Positions 7,824 to 16,159 of a DNA stretch of 64,000 bases are shown here, in pieces. Under the pieces are notes generated by a model. It was not told the origin of the DNA. It ran no database searches and worked only from the letters and a program-made list of their open reading frames with translations. The position numbers and the translations under genes were made by a program. Numbering within the stretch: position 1 is the stretch's first letter; each line of letters starts with the position of its first letter. The stretch spans positions 186,001 through 250,000 of the forward strand of contig JAEUHY010000012.1 of the NCBI GenBank assembly GCA_016795325.1, in the 5' to 3' direction. The stretch is from Planctomycetota bacterium (GTDB taxonomy: Bacteria; Planctomycetota; UBA1135; GCA-002686595).

Positions 7824-8744
7824 ATGAGCCAGAACTCCCTAGCCGTCCTCGCCGCCGCTGCTGTCATCTCCGCCGCCGCAGGCGCAGGCGCGGCGCTGTT
7901 CGTCGGCCGCAAGGCCGAGCCGCAGGCCGCCCCCGCGACTAGCGCGAACGTCGTCGAGCGCGCGGCCTTCGAGGCGCTCGTCGCCCGCAATGCAGCTCTC
8001 GAGAAGGACCTCGCTGCGCTGCGCACGCGCGTCGAGATGGCGCCGAGCGACACGCGCACCTCGGTTTCCGACGACGCCGTGGCCGCGGCGGTCGAGCGCT
8101 GGATGCGCGCCAACGCGGAGCAGCTTGCGAGTGCGGCGCCCGCGGCTGTCGTCGAGGACACCGGCGCCGCCGCGCGTGAGCGCGAGCGTTCGATCGCCGA
8201 CGCGCTCGCCAAACTCGAGGACCCTGCGCTGTCCGACGCCGCGCGCCAGCGGCTGTGGAAGGAACTGTTCCAGGCCGGCCTGGGCGATCAGGTGCTGGCC
8301 GAGCTCGAGGCGCGCGCCGAGCGCGATCCGAACGATCCCAACGCGCGCTGCGACCTCGCGCAGGCTTACCTGCAGAAGCTCTTCAACGTGCCGATGGGCC
8401 CCGAGCAGGGTCTGTGGGGGACCAAGGCCGACAAGGCCTTCGACGCCGCGCTCGCGCTGGATGAGAACCACTGGGAGGCGCGCTTTGGCAAAGCCGTCGC
8501 GCTCTCGAACTGGCCGGCGTTCCTCGGCAAACAACCCGAGGCGATCAAGCACTTCGAAATCCTGATCCAGCAGCAGGCGCGGCAAGCCTCGCAGCCGCAC
8601 TTCGTGAACACGCACCTGATCCTGGGCAACATGTACATGCAAGCTGGCCAGAAGGACAAGGCGCTCGCGACCTGGCAGGCGGGCGCGGCGCAGTTCCCGA
8701 GCAACGAGTCCCTGCGCAAGCAGATCGAACTCGCCGGCGGTTGA
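7824..8744 (+). CDS. TPR-containing membrane-anchored protein
   Basis: 306 residues. The first 30 residues form one hydrophobic helix (LAVLAAAAVISAAAGAGAALFVG) that is either an uncleaved anchor or signal peptide. Residues 40-150 are Ala/Glu-rich and probably coiled. The C-terminal half has tetratricopeptide-type helices (DPNDPNARCDLAQAYLQ, ALALDENHWEARFGKAVA, HLILGNMYMQAGQKDKALATW). TPR proteins mediate assembly of complexes; the partner is unknown. The gene is closed by a strong hairpin terminator at 8763-8798 and lies 100 bases after the sigma/sensor pair, possibly in the same transcription unit. Confidence 0.8.
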   Translation: MSQNSLAVLAAAAVISAAAGAGAALFVGRKAEPQAAPATSANVVERAAFEALVARNAALEKDLAALRTRVEMAPSDTRTSVSDDAVAAAVERWMRANAEQLASAAPAAVVEDTGAAARERERSIADALAKLEDPALSDAARQRLWKELFQAGLGDQVLAELEARAERDPNDPNARCDLAQAYLQKLFNVPMGPEQGLWGTKADKAFDAALALDENHWEARFGKAVALSNWPAFLGKQPEAIKHFEILIQQQARQASQPHFVNTHLILGNMYMQAGQKDKALATWQAGAAQFPSNESLRKQIELAGG

Positions 8745-8762
8745 GCTCGAGCAGGCTGGAAA

Positions 8763-8798
8763 ACACACGGGCCCGCGCGAGTGCGCGGGCCCGTGTGT
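8763..8798. terminator. Bidirectional rho-independent-type terminator
   Basis: A perfect 16-base-pair stem (8763-8778 with 8783-8798, ACACACGGGCCCGCGC and complement) with a GAGT tetraloop, flanked by AA on the left and TT on the right. It lies between convergent genes (TPR gene ending 8744, epimerase gene ending 8821), so it can serve both. Confidence 0.85.
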
Positions 8799-8820
8799 TT
8801 GCGTGCGTCTCTTGCAGCGC

Positions 8821-9783
8821 TCAGCGCCGGCCTTCGCGCCAACAAGCCGCGAGCCCATCGCGCAACAGCGTCGACGGTGCGAAGCCCAGCGACTTGAGTT
8901 TGGTGGTGTCCGGCACGCGGCGCGCGACCGAGCCCGGCGGCGCGGGCTGCGGATCGACGCGCGGATGGAAGCCGGTGACGTCGAACACGGTTTGCGCGAG
9001 GTCGCTGATGCGCGTCTCGAGCGACGAGCCGATGTTGATCAGCCCGCCCTTGGCCATGCGCCCGTCGAGCACGGCGTCGAGCACGGTCGCGAGCGCGCGG
9101 CCGCAGTCCTCTGCGTAGAGGAACGAGCGCGTCTGTTCGGGGCCGTACACCGGGAACGGATCGACGCGTTGGCGCACGCGCTCGAGGAACTCGGGGATCA
9201 CGTGCGTGGGCCCCATGCGCGGGCCGTAGACGTTGTGGAAGCGCACGACGACCGGTGCGAAGCCGCCGGCGCGTGCTGCGCCGAACAACGCGGATTCGCC
9301 GGCGATCTTGCTCGCCGCGTAGCTCCAGCGCGGCAGCGCGACGTCGTCGATGGTGAGCACGACGTTCTCGGGTGTGGGCACGGGCACGTAGCCGCGGTCG
9401 ACGCCCGCAGCGTAGTTCTCGCTCGAAGAGGCGAAGAACACCGCCTTGCAACCGGTGGCGAGCGCGTGGTCGAGCACCGCGAGCGTGGTGCGCATGTTCA
9501 CGGCCATCGTTTCGTACGGATGGTCGCTGACGTAGCGCACGCCGACGATGGCCGCGAAGTGGAAGATGGCGTCGAAGGCGCCGTCCAGGAGGCGCGGGTC
9601 GCGCGCAAAGTCGCCGCGCACGCTCTTCAAGCGACCTTCGCTGCGTGCGGCGAGTTGTTCGAGGTCTTCGTAGCCGCCTTTGATGCCGCTGTCGATCGTG
9701 ACGACCTCGTGCCGCCGCTCGAGCAGCGCTCGCACGAGTTCGAAGCCGATCACTCCCGCGCCGCCGGTGACGAGAACGCGCAT
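8821..9783 (-). CDS. NAD-dependent epimerase/dehydratase (extended SDR)
   Basis: 320 residues. The Rossmann motif TGGAGVIG is at residues 6-13, the catalytic tyrosine and lysine are in YAASK (Y155, K159), and FASSSENY supplies the active-site serine. RFHNVYGPR and the RSFLYAEDCGRAL segment are typical of nucleotide-sugar epimerases, dehydratases and decarboxylases such as UDP-glucuronate decarboxylase or GDP-/UDP-hexose epimerases; the exact substrate cannot be read. It follows the nucleotide-sugar dehydrogenase gene by 4 bases on the same strand, so it probably acts on the UDP-uronic acid made by that enzyme, for surface polysaccharide precursors. Confidence 0.87.
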   Translation of the reverse strand: MRVLVTGGAGVIGFELVRALLERRHEVVTIDSGIKGGYEDLEQLAARSEGRLKSVRGDFARDPRLLDGAFDAIFHFAAIVGVRYVSDHPYETMAVNMRTTLAVLDHALATGCKAVFFASSSENYAAGVDRGYVPVPTPENVVLTIDDVALPRWSYAASKIAGESALFGAARAGGFAPVVVRFHNVYGPRMGPTHVIPEFLERVRQRVDPFPVYGPEQTRSFLYAEDCGRALATVLDAVLDGRMAKGGLINIGSSLETRISDLAQTVFDVTGFHPRVDPQPAPPGSVARRVPDTTKLKSLGFAPSTLLRDGLAACWREGRR

Positions 9784-9787
9784 CGGC

Positions 9788-11278
9788 TCAGCCCTTCACC
9801 GCAGCAGCTGCGGCCTTTGCGTAGTCGCCGCGGCCGTAGACCTCGAGCGCGATGCCGCGGCGAGCGAAGTCGGCAGCGCAGGCGTCGACGATCATGTTCC
9901 ACGGATCGACGACGATGGCGCCGGCCGTGAGTTCGGCCTTGAGCGCGTCGGCGAGGAACGGGCGGTAGAGCGGGTCGGGCAGGCAGATCACGACGATCTG
10001 CGCGCCGCGCAGCACCGCGGACGGATCCTGGGACACGTGCACGTGCGGCAGCTCGTCCCAGTGCGTGACCAGCGGATCGTAGGCGTCGACCGTTGCGCCG
10101 CGCTCGAGCAGCGCGCGCGCGACGATCTCGCTCGGCGTGCTGCGCGTGTCGTTGACGCCCGGCCGATAGGTGACGCCGATCAGCGCCGCCTTGCGGCCCG
10201 CGAGCTGACCCGCGAAGTGGCGTTCGATCCACTCCACGGCGCGCAGCGGCATGCGCTCGTTGGTCAGGATCGCTCGGCGCGAGAAGGGCATCTCCGCGGG
10301 GATTCCGATCAGTTTTTCCGCGCCGTAGGCGGCCAGCAACGCGTCCTTGGTCAGGCAGTAGCCGCCCACGCCCAGGCCCGGCAGCATCATGTTGTCGTGC
10401 GTGCCCTTGCGCACGCGCACCGACTTGATCACGTCGAACAGGTCGACGCCGACGCCCTCCGCGAGCTTGGACCACTCCTCGATGAAGGCGATGTTCGTCG
10501 CGCGGTAGCTGTTCTCGAGCAGCTTGGCCATCTCGGCGGCGCGCGTCGACTTGTGGCGCCACAGCGGGAACTGCGCGGTGTTCACGTACAGCGCGAGGAA
10601 ATCACGCGCCGCGTCCGCACTGGCCGCGTCGACTCCCGCGTAGGCGCGCCAGAAGTTGTTGACCGAGTCGAGGTAGTCCGGACCCGGCATGACGCGCTCA
10701 TAGCAGTACGCGAGCTTGGGCGGCTGCGCCTTCACGTCGACGCCTTGTTTCGCCTGGCCCTCACACAGCGCGGGGTAGAGCACGCGGTCGCACGTACCGA
10801 TCGGCAGCGTGCTCTCCACCGTGACGAGCGTTCCCGGCCGCATGTGTGCGCCGACCATGCGCATCGCCGCGGCGTAGCCCTCGGTCGGAACGGTGAGCTT
10901 CTCGGTCTGGCCCGGCGCGCGCTGCACGTCGAGGTTGATGCACGAGACGACGACGTCCGCGAGCGCGATCAGGCGCGGATCGACGCCGCCGACGAGGTTC
11001 TTCGTCGTCAGGCAGCACTCGCGGATGACACGCTCGAGGCTGGGGTCGTTGGCGTAGGTCGGAGAGCGTCCGAGGTCGAGCGCGCCGGCCTTCTCGCGGC
11101 CGGCCGCGTCATCGCGGTCCAGCCCGATCACGAAGAACAGCGCCTTGCCGCCCTGTTCGGCGCGCGCCAGGTTGCCCGCCACGGCGGTGCCGACGAAGCC
11201 CAGTCCGAGCACCAGCACGATCTGCTGGCCGGCCGAGCGCGCCGCCTGGGCGCGCGTTGCGATGCTTGCGTAGTCCAC
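9788..11278 (-). CDS. UDP-glucose/GDP-mannose dehydrogenase family (nucleotide-sugar 6-dehydrogenase)
   Basis: 496 residues from a GTG start at 11278. Performs a two-step NAD-dependent oxidation of a nucleotide-sugar 6-OH to the uronic acid. The N-terminal Rossmann motif GLGFVG lies at 25-30, the catalytic cysteine is C308 in GLGVGGYCLTKD, the lysine/asparagine helix is LLENSYRATNIAFIEEW, and the C-terminal domain begins near GVTYRPGVNDTRSTPS. VESTLPIGT is the usual NAD/substrate loop. WecC/UDP-ManNAc-type and UDP-glucose enzymes are both possible. Upstream frame remains open for 400 bases but that extension overlaps the GT2 gene and lacks conservation, so it is not used. Head of a two-gene operon with the epimerase. 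Confidence 0.88.
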   Translation of the reverse strand: MDYASIATRAQAARSAGQQIVLVLGLGFVGTAVAGNLARAEQGGKALFFVIGLDRDDAAGREKAGALDLGRSPTYANDPSLERVIRECCLTTKNLVGGVDPRLIALADVVVSCINLDVQRAPGQTEKLTVPTEGYAAAMRMVGAHMRPGTLVTVESTLPIGTCDRVLYPALCEGQAKQGVDVKAQPPKLAYCYERVMPGPDYLDSVNNFWRAYAGVDAASADAARDFLALYVNTAQFPLWRHKSTRAAEMAKLLENSYRATNIAFIEEWSKLAEGVGVDLFDVIKSVRVRKGTHDNMMLPGLGVGGYCLTKDALLAAYGAEKLIGIPAEMPFSRRAILTNERMPLRAVEWIERHFAGQLAGRKAALIGVTYRPGVNDTRSTPSEIVARALLERGATVDAYDPLVTHWDELPHVHVSQDPSAVLRGAQIVVICLPDPLYRPFLADALKAELTAGAIVVDPWNMIVDACAADFARRGIALEVYGRGDYAKAAAAAVKG

Positions 11279-11397
11279 GGTCGAGAGAGTCTCCGGTGTC
11301 GATGGGGGAGGCGGCCGGCGGCGGCTGCCCAGCAGGGCGATTGCTGCGGGACGAATCGGGCGGCGTGAAGCGGCGGGCGCGGGGCGCAGCAGCGCGA

Positions 11398-12084
11398 CTA
11401 GAGCTCCATGCCCAGTCGCAGCTTCGTGCCGTTCTTCAGCTTGTACCAGCCGACCTTGAACCCGTCCCACACGGTGACGCCGGGGACGGCGAAGGGCACG
11501 TGGATCGGCACTTCCTTGACCTTGAACTTCGCGTGCAGCGCACGCAGCAGCAATTCGCTCTCGATCTCGTAGCCGCGCGAGGAGAGCTTGAGCTGGAACA
11601 GTTTGGGCGCCTTGAAGGCGCGGAAGCCGGACTCGGTGTCGGTCAGCCAGCGCCAGGTCACGAGGAACGAGATGCACTTGAGGCCCCAGTTCCCGAACTT
11701 GTTGATGGTCGACGTGCGCAGCGTGCCGAGCATGCGCGATCCGACGACCATGTCGACCGCGCCGTCCTGAAAAGGCGCCAGAAGCACCGGAATCTCCTCG
11801 GGCAGGTGCTGACCGTCGGAGTCCATGACGATCACGATGTCGGGCGCGAGTTCTTTGGCCGCGTTGACGCCCTTGATGAGCGCGAAGCCCTTGCCGCGGG
11901 TCATCTCCGGCTCGGGGACGATGGCGCCGGCGGCGCGCGCGGCCGCGGCGGTTCCGTCCTTCGAGGCGTCCGCAGTCACGATGACGTGGTCGACGAAGGG
12001 CTTGGTCCGCTCGACGATCGCGCCGATGCCCTTCTCGAGGTTGTAGGCCGGAAGGACTGCGACGACCTTTTGCTTGTGGGACAT
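11398..12084 (-). CDS. GT2 glycosyltransferase (dolichyl/polyprenyl-phosphate sugar synthase type)
   Basis: 228 residues. Starts with the GT-A fold signature VVAVLPAYNLEKG, has VTADASKDGT, and the metal-binding motif MDSDGQH at 87-93; GSRM, then TDTESGFRAFK and YEIESELLLRA match small polyprenyl-phosphate mannose/glucose synthases (DPM1-like). There are no membrane helices. It probably loads a sugar onto undecaprenyl phosphate for use by the GT-C enzymes that lie elsewhere in this window. Start ATG at 12084. It lies about 120 bases upstream of, and co-directional with, the nucleotide-sugar dehydrogenase gene, and is divergent from citrate synthase. Confidence 0.85.
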   Translation of the reverse strand: MSHKQKVVAVLPAYNLEKGIGAIVERTKPFVDHVIVTADASKDGTAAAARAAGAIVPEPEMTRGKGFALIKGVNAAKELAPDIVIVMDSDGQHLPEEIPVLLAPFQDGAVDMVVGSRMLGTLRTSTINKFGNWGLKCISFLVTWRWLTDTESGFRAFKAPKLFQLKLSSRGYEIESELLLRALHAKFKVKEVPIHVPFAVPGVTVWDGFKVGWYKLKNGTKLRLGMEL

Positions 12085-12343
12085 GGGGGGCTTTCGGGCG
12101 GTCTCTTCGATTCGAGGGCGAAAGATTCTAAAGGGCGCGGCCGTGGCCAACCAACGCCGCGGCGCCGCGGAGTGCGCGGTTGGAAGCGTTGGTCGACAAG
12201 TTTGCGGGCGCCGGGATGTGGAGACCGGTCCTCGCACTCGGCTACACTCGTCCGCCAAAACAGTCGAACCCCTCCTCCGCCGCCACACGTCGCGCCACCG
12301 AGCCTGGCCCCGCCGCACGTCGCGCGGGCACATCACCGGAACC

Positions 12344-13633
12344 ATGTCCGCCCAGCAATCGATGACTCCGCCCCAGCCGACGATCGAGTTCACCTACCAG
12401 GGCAAGCAGGTCAGCCTGCCGCTCCTCCAGGGCACGGAGAACGAGGTCGCTATCGACGTGCGCAACCTGCGCGCACAGACCGGCTTGATCACCTTCGACC
12501 CCGGCTACGCGAACACGGGGTCGTGCAAGAGCGCGATCGCCTTCATCGACGGGGAAGCCGGGATCCTGCGCTACCGCGGATACCCGATCGAGTCGCTCGC
12601 CGAGCGCAGCACGTTCCTCGAAACGGCTTGGCTGCTGATCCACGGCGAATTGCCGAGCCAGCCCGAGCTCGAGTCGTTCCGCGCCGAGATCACGCGCCAC
12701 ACGCTGCTCCACGAGAACTTCGCGCGCTTCTTCTCGGCGCTGCCCAAGGATGCTCACCCGATGCCGGTGTGCGCGGCGGCGGTCGCGGCGATGGCGACCT
12801 TCTACCAGGAGCCCGAGAGCGACGACACGATCCACAAGACCGTGATCCGCCTGCTCGCGAAGATGCCGACGATCGCGGCCTATTCGTACAAGCACTACAT
12901 CGGGCAGCCGAACATCTATCCGCAGAACGACCTGGACTACTGCACGAACTTCCTGCAGATGATGTTCGCCACGCCGTGCGAGCGCTACCAGGTCGACCCG
13001 CTCGCGGCCAAGGCGCTCGATCTGCTGCTGATCCTGCACGCGGACCACGAGCAGAACTGCTCGACGAGCACGGTGCGCATGGTCGGCAGCTCGCAGGCCA
13101 ACCTGTTCGCTTCGATCTCCTCGGGGATCAGCGCGCTGTGGGGCCCGCTCCACGGCGGCGCGAACCAGAAGGTGATCGAGATGCTGCACTGGATCGCCAA
13201 CAACGACGGCAACGCCGATCGTTTCGTGACGCGCGCCAAGGACAAGAACGACACCACGCGCCTGATGGGCTTCGGCCACCGCGTGTACAAGAGCTACGAC
13301 CCGCGCGCGACGATCCTCAAGAAGTACTGCGCCGAGATCCTCGAGCGCATCCCGTCGACGCACCCCTCGAACAAGCTGTTCGAGATCGCGCGCAAGCTCG
13401 AGGAGATCGCGCTCAGCGACGAGTACTTCGTCAAGCGCAAGCTGTACCCCAACGTCGACTTCTACTCGGGCGTGATCTACCAGGCGATGGGCATCCCCAC
13501 GAACATGTTCACGGTGATGTTCGCGCTCGGCCGCCTGCCCGGTTGGATCGCGCAGTGGCTCGAGATGCGCCGCGACCCCGACTTCAAGATCGGCCGTCCG
13601 CGCCAGGTCTACGTCGGCGCGAACCTGCGCTGA
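12344..13633 (+). CDS. gltA: Citrate synthase
   Basis: 429 residues, type II (hexameric-class) length. Condenses acetyl-CoA with oxaloacetate to start the TCA cycle. Catalytic landmarks are present: HADHEQN with H235, GPLHGGAN with H270, GFGHRVYK with H312 and NVDFYSG with D372. The N-terminal TYQGKQVSLPLLQGTEN and the FDPGYANTGSCKS segment are typical. Start ATG at 12344, with an upstream in-frame stretch that looks non-coding. The 259 bases between this gene and the divergent GT2 gene should hold both promoters; a TACACT hexamer near 12243 is a candidate -10. Transcription ends at the hairpin 13644-13696. Confidence 0.97.
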   Translation: MSAQQSMTPPQPTIEFTYQGKQVSLPLLQGTENEVAIDVRNLRAQTGLITFDPGYANTGSCKSAIAFIDGEAGILRYRGYPIESLAERSTFLETAWLLIHGELPSQPELESFRAEITRHTLLHENFARFFSALPKDAHPMPVCAAAVAAMATFYQEPESDDTIHKTVIRLLAKMPTIAAYSYKHYIGQPNIYPQNDLDYCTNFLQMMFATPCERYQVDPLAAKALDLLLILHADHEQNCSTSTVRMVGSSQANLFASISSGISALWGPLHGGANQKVIEMLHWIANNDGNADRFVTRAKDKNDTTRLMGFGHRVYKSYDPRATILKKYCAEILERIPSTHPSNKLFEIARKLEEIALSDEYFVKRKLYPNVDFYSGVIYQAMGIPTNMFTVMFALGRLPGWIAQWLEMRRDPDFKIGRPRQVYVGANLR

Positions 13634-13643
13634 GCGTCGCCAG

Positions 13644-13696
13644 AACAGCCGCGGCGCTCGCGAGCCTTTCCATGGCTTGCGAGCGCCGCGGCTGTT
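13644..13696. terminator. Terminator hairpin after citrate synthase
   Basis: A 23-base stem (13644-13666 with 13674-13696) with a single G-T mismatch and a seven-base loop, followed on the plus strand by TTTTCT. It separates the convergent gltA and Rieske genes and begins 11 bases after the gltA stop. Confidence 0.85.
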
Positions 13697-13740
13697 TTCT
13701 ACGGAACCCGGCGGGGGCGAGTGCGCTGCGCTGCTCGAGT

Positions 13741-14073
13741 TCAGCTGCGGCGCGCGGCGCGCGGCGTGAGCGCGACCTCGACGCGTCCGTCCACGACACG
13801 CGCCGCGTGGCGCCGCACGTCGCGGCACTGGAACTCGCCGACGCTCCGGCCACTGGCGAGTTCGAAGCGCGCGCCGTGCCAGGGGCAGGTCACGCAACCG
13901 TTCTCCAGGGGGCCTTCGGAGAGCGGGCCGCCGGAGTGCGGGCACAGATCGTCGAGCGCGTGCACTTCGCCGCCGACGAGGAACACTGCGACGCTCGCGC
14001 CCGCGACCTCCAGCGCAAGGCCGCGTTCCGGTGCGAGTTGGTCGAGACGTGCGGCGGGGACGAATTCGCTCAT
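13741..14073 (-). CDS. Rieske [2Fe-2S] ferredoxin
   Basis: 110 residues, a free-standing Rieske-type electron carrier. The cluster ligands are in CPHSGGPL (C44, H46) and CPWHGARF (C63, H66), giving the standard C-x-H then C-x2-H. Small proteins of this kind usually donate electrons to aromatic-ring or nitrite-type oxygenases and reductases; none is adjacent. Start ATG at 14073. Short spacing (75 bases) to the divergent cyclase-family gene means a shared promoter region, but no functional link is obvious. Confidence 0.92.
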   Translation of the reverse strand: MSEFVPAARLDQLAPERGLALEVAGASVAVFLVGGEVHALDDLCPHSGGPLSEGPLENGCVTCPWHGARFELASGRSVGEFQCRDVRRHAARVVDGRVEVALTPRAARRS

Positions 14074-14148
14074 GTGCGCGTGGGGCGTGGGGGGCGAACG
14101 ACGAAGGCGATGGGGTGCTCGCTTCAGGTGCGCTACCGTAGCGCGCTC

Positions 14149-14943
14149 ATGGGCTTCGACAACCTCCTCCGCCGCGGCCTGGGCGCGCGGCTTTGTGTGA
14201 CGCTCGCCGCAGCGTTCGCCTGCGCGGCCTGCGTCGTCGCTCCCACCCTCGACGAGACGCGCTTGGTCGAGCTGTCGCACGTGGTCGACTCCGCGGCGCC
14301 GCTCGCGCCCGGCGTCGCGCCGTTTGCGCTCGCGATCTCGCAGGCGCCGCCGGGAGAACCTTGGCAGGCCAGCGCGCGCCTCGACGCGCCCGATCGCTCC
14401 GGCGCGTACCTGCAGGCGCCGCACGCCTTCGCCGACGGTCGCCGCGCAGTCGACGAACTCGCGCCATCGCAGTGGATCGCGCCGATCCGCGTGATCGACG
14501 TCGCGCGCGCCTGCGAGGGCGACCGCAACTACCGCGCGAGCGTCGAGGACCTGCGCGCCCACGAGCGTCTGCACGGCCGCATCCAACCGCAGAGCGCCGT
14601 GCTCGTGCGCACCGGCTGGGACGGTCGCTGGTCGACGGCCGAGCGCTACTTCGGCACCGGCCCGGACCAGCGCCCGAACTTTCCGGGCCTCGATCCGGCG
14701 CTGGCGCGTGAGCTGGTCGCGCGGCGCGTGGAGATCGTCGGCATCGACGCGCCCGACATCGACGGCGGCTACGGCATCGACCAGGCAGCGTCGCGCGCGC
14801 TGGCGGCGGCGAACGTTCCGGTGCTCGGCAACCTCGCGGGGCTCGCCGCGTTGCCGCCGCGCGGCGCGACGTTGATCGCGGCGCCGCTCAAGCTGCGCGG
14901 CGCGCCGACCTCGCCGGCGCGTGTGTTCGCGGCGTTGCCCTGA
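14149..14943 (+). CDS. Cyclase-family (kynurenine formamidase-like) protein with lost metal motif, probable lipoprotein
   Basis: 264 residues. The signal-like N-terminus (LCVTLAAAFACAAC) ends at a cysteine, C28, in a lipobox-like setting. The body resembles the metal-dependent cyclase/formamidase family: an opening LVELSHVVDSAAPL strand, VLVRTGWDGRW, and the GIDAPDIDGGYGIDQ segment near the end. The family normally binds Zn or Mn through HxGTHxDxPxHF. Here the matching stretch is RSGAYLQAPHAF (83-94), so the first histidine, the second histidine and the aspartate are replaced by Arg, Tyr and Gln while APH-F remains. It is probably not a normal metalloenzyme. An in-frame ATG at 14110 is an alternative start. 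Confidence 0.75.
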   Translation: MGFDNLLRRGLGARLCVTLAAAFACAACVVAPTLDETRLVELSHVVDSAAPLAPGVAPFALAISQAPPGEPWQASARLDAPDRSGAYLQAPHAFADGRRAVDELAPSQWIAPIRVIDVARACEGDRNYRASVEDLRAHERLHGRIQPQSAVLVRTGWDGRWSTAERYFGTGPDQRPNFPGLDPALARELVARRVEIVGIDAPDIDGGYGIDQAASRALAAANVPVLGNLAGLAALPPRGATLIAAPLKLRGAPTSPARVFAALP

Positions 14944-14975
14944 GTTGTTGACGCCGGTCGCCCGCGCGCCGCGGC

Positions 14976-16007
14976 CTACTTGTTCGGCGGCGAGAAATCT
15001 GCCGGCGAAAGCGGCGCGCGCAGCGTGCCCTTGGTGAGCCACAGCTGCAGCGTCTGGCGTTCGCGGAAACGCCATTCGCCGCGCGCGGCCAGCGCGTCGA
15101 GGTCCGGCGCGAAGGTGCGCACGTTCTTGGGCGCACGCTGACCGTCGAGCGTGGTCCAGTTGACGAGTTCGATGAGCAGCGCCGACTCCGGCGCGAGCGT
15201 CCCGCTCGCGTCCTCGGCGACGACCGCGAGCGCGGGGAGTTGGTCCTTGGGATCGAGCGCGAGCCAGGCGCGAACTTCGCGCGCGCCGACGCTGCCGTCG
15301 TGCCGCGCGATCGCGAAGTCCGGGCTGACCAGCGCGAGCCACTGCGCTCCGGCCACACGCTCCGCGGCCTTGGCGGGCAACTGGAACGGCAGTCCCGCGA
15401 CCAGTTCGAGCTTGCGCACGCGCAGCGCGCGCGTGTTCACGAGGTTCGCGAAGGTGCGCGCGACGTGCGTGATCTGGTCGAGTTCGCGGCGGTCCTGCTG
15501 CAACTCGACGCCCTGCAGCTTCAGCGCCGAGCCCTTCGAGTCGATCAACCAGTCGCCGCGCGGTCCGCGCAGGCGCCGGCGTCCGCTGTCGAGGGCGGAG
15601 TCGACGAAGTTCGGCGCGAGAAAACGCAGCCGACCGTTCTTGAAGGTCTTCTCGCCCTCGCCGCCTTCCTGCCACACGCGGGCCTCGAAGCTGAGGTCGA
15701 AGGCGCTCACGCGCGGAGTGTCCGCGCTCACGCCGAGCGCCGTGCTCAACGCGTTCCAGGCTGCGATCGCCTGCGGCGTTGCGTCGCCGGGCAAGACGCC
15801 CGGCGCCAGTTCGGGAAGCGCAGGCGCGGTCCTGTCGGCGGTCCCCGTGGCGGGTGTTTGCGGCTTGGGAGTTTCGGGCGCCGGCTTTTCGGGTGCGGGC
15901 TTTTCAGGCGCGGGCGTCGGATCCTGCGCTGCACGCGGCTGCGCCAGCAGCGGAGCAGAGAGCGCGGCGAACAGCAGCAACGGCGGCGTGAGTCGCAGTC
16001 GGGTCAT
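14976..16007 (-). CDS. Secreted protein of unknown function
   Basis: 343 residues with a clear Sec signal peptide (LTPPLLLFAALSAPLLAQ, cleavage after about residue 22). Residues 25-65 are a Pro/Glu/Thr linker with repeated PAPEKPAPEKP units. The rest is a beta-rich, globular region (FDLSFEARVWQEGG, NGRLRFLAPNFVDSAL, GDWLIDSKGSALKLQG, then RVAGAQWLALVSP) reminiscent of outer-membrane lipoprotein-sorting (LolA-like) folds, though no motif proves that. Single gene, convergent with the cyclase-family gene (32 bases apart) and divergent from miaA. I do not recognise a family with certainty. Confidence 0.72.
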   Translation of the reverse strand: MTRLRLTPPLLLFAALSAPLLAQPRAAQDPTPAPEKPAPEKPAPETPKPQTPATGTADRTAPALPELAPGVLPGDATPQAIAAWNALSTALGVSADTPRVSAFDLSFEARVWQEGGEGEKTFKNGRLRFLAPNFVDSALDSGRRRLRGPRGDWLIDSKGSALKLQGVELQQDRRELDQITHVARTFANLVNTRALRVRKLELVAGLPFQLPAKAAERVAGAQWLALVSPDFAIARHDGSVGAREVRAWLALDPKDQLPALAVVAEDASGTLAPESALLIELVNWTTLDGQRAPKNVRTFAPDLDALAARGEWRFRERQTLQLWLTKGTLRAPLSPADFSPPNK

Positions 16008-16159
16008 GGCGGAAAACTAGCACGACCGCGAGCGCGCCCCATGTCTGGACTGGGTAGAGGCGCGCGCGGCCCTTGCTGGCGGGCGTAGCTTCGGCGATGG
16101 TCTCGCGCCGCGCGCCTGACGAATAGCGCGCCCGATCCTTCCCCGACCTCTCGCCCGAC

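Noticed and set aside
11279..11677. N-terminal extension of the nucleotide-sugar dehydrogenase
   Set aside because: The upstream 133 codons overlap the end of the GT2 gene and do not resemble the family; the GTG at 11278 gives the right length.
11257..14148. Long plus-strand frame leading into the cyclase-family gene
   Set aside because: It crosses the citrate synthase and other genes in another frame; only the part from 14149 shows family motifs and a signal peptide.
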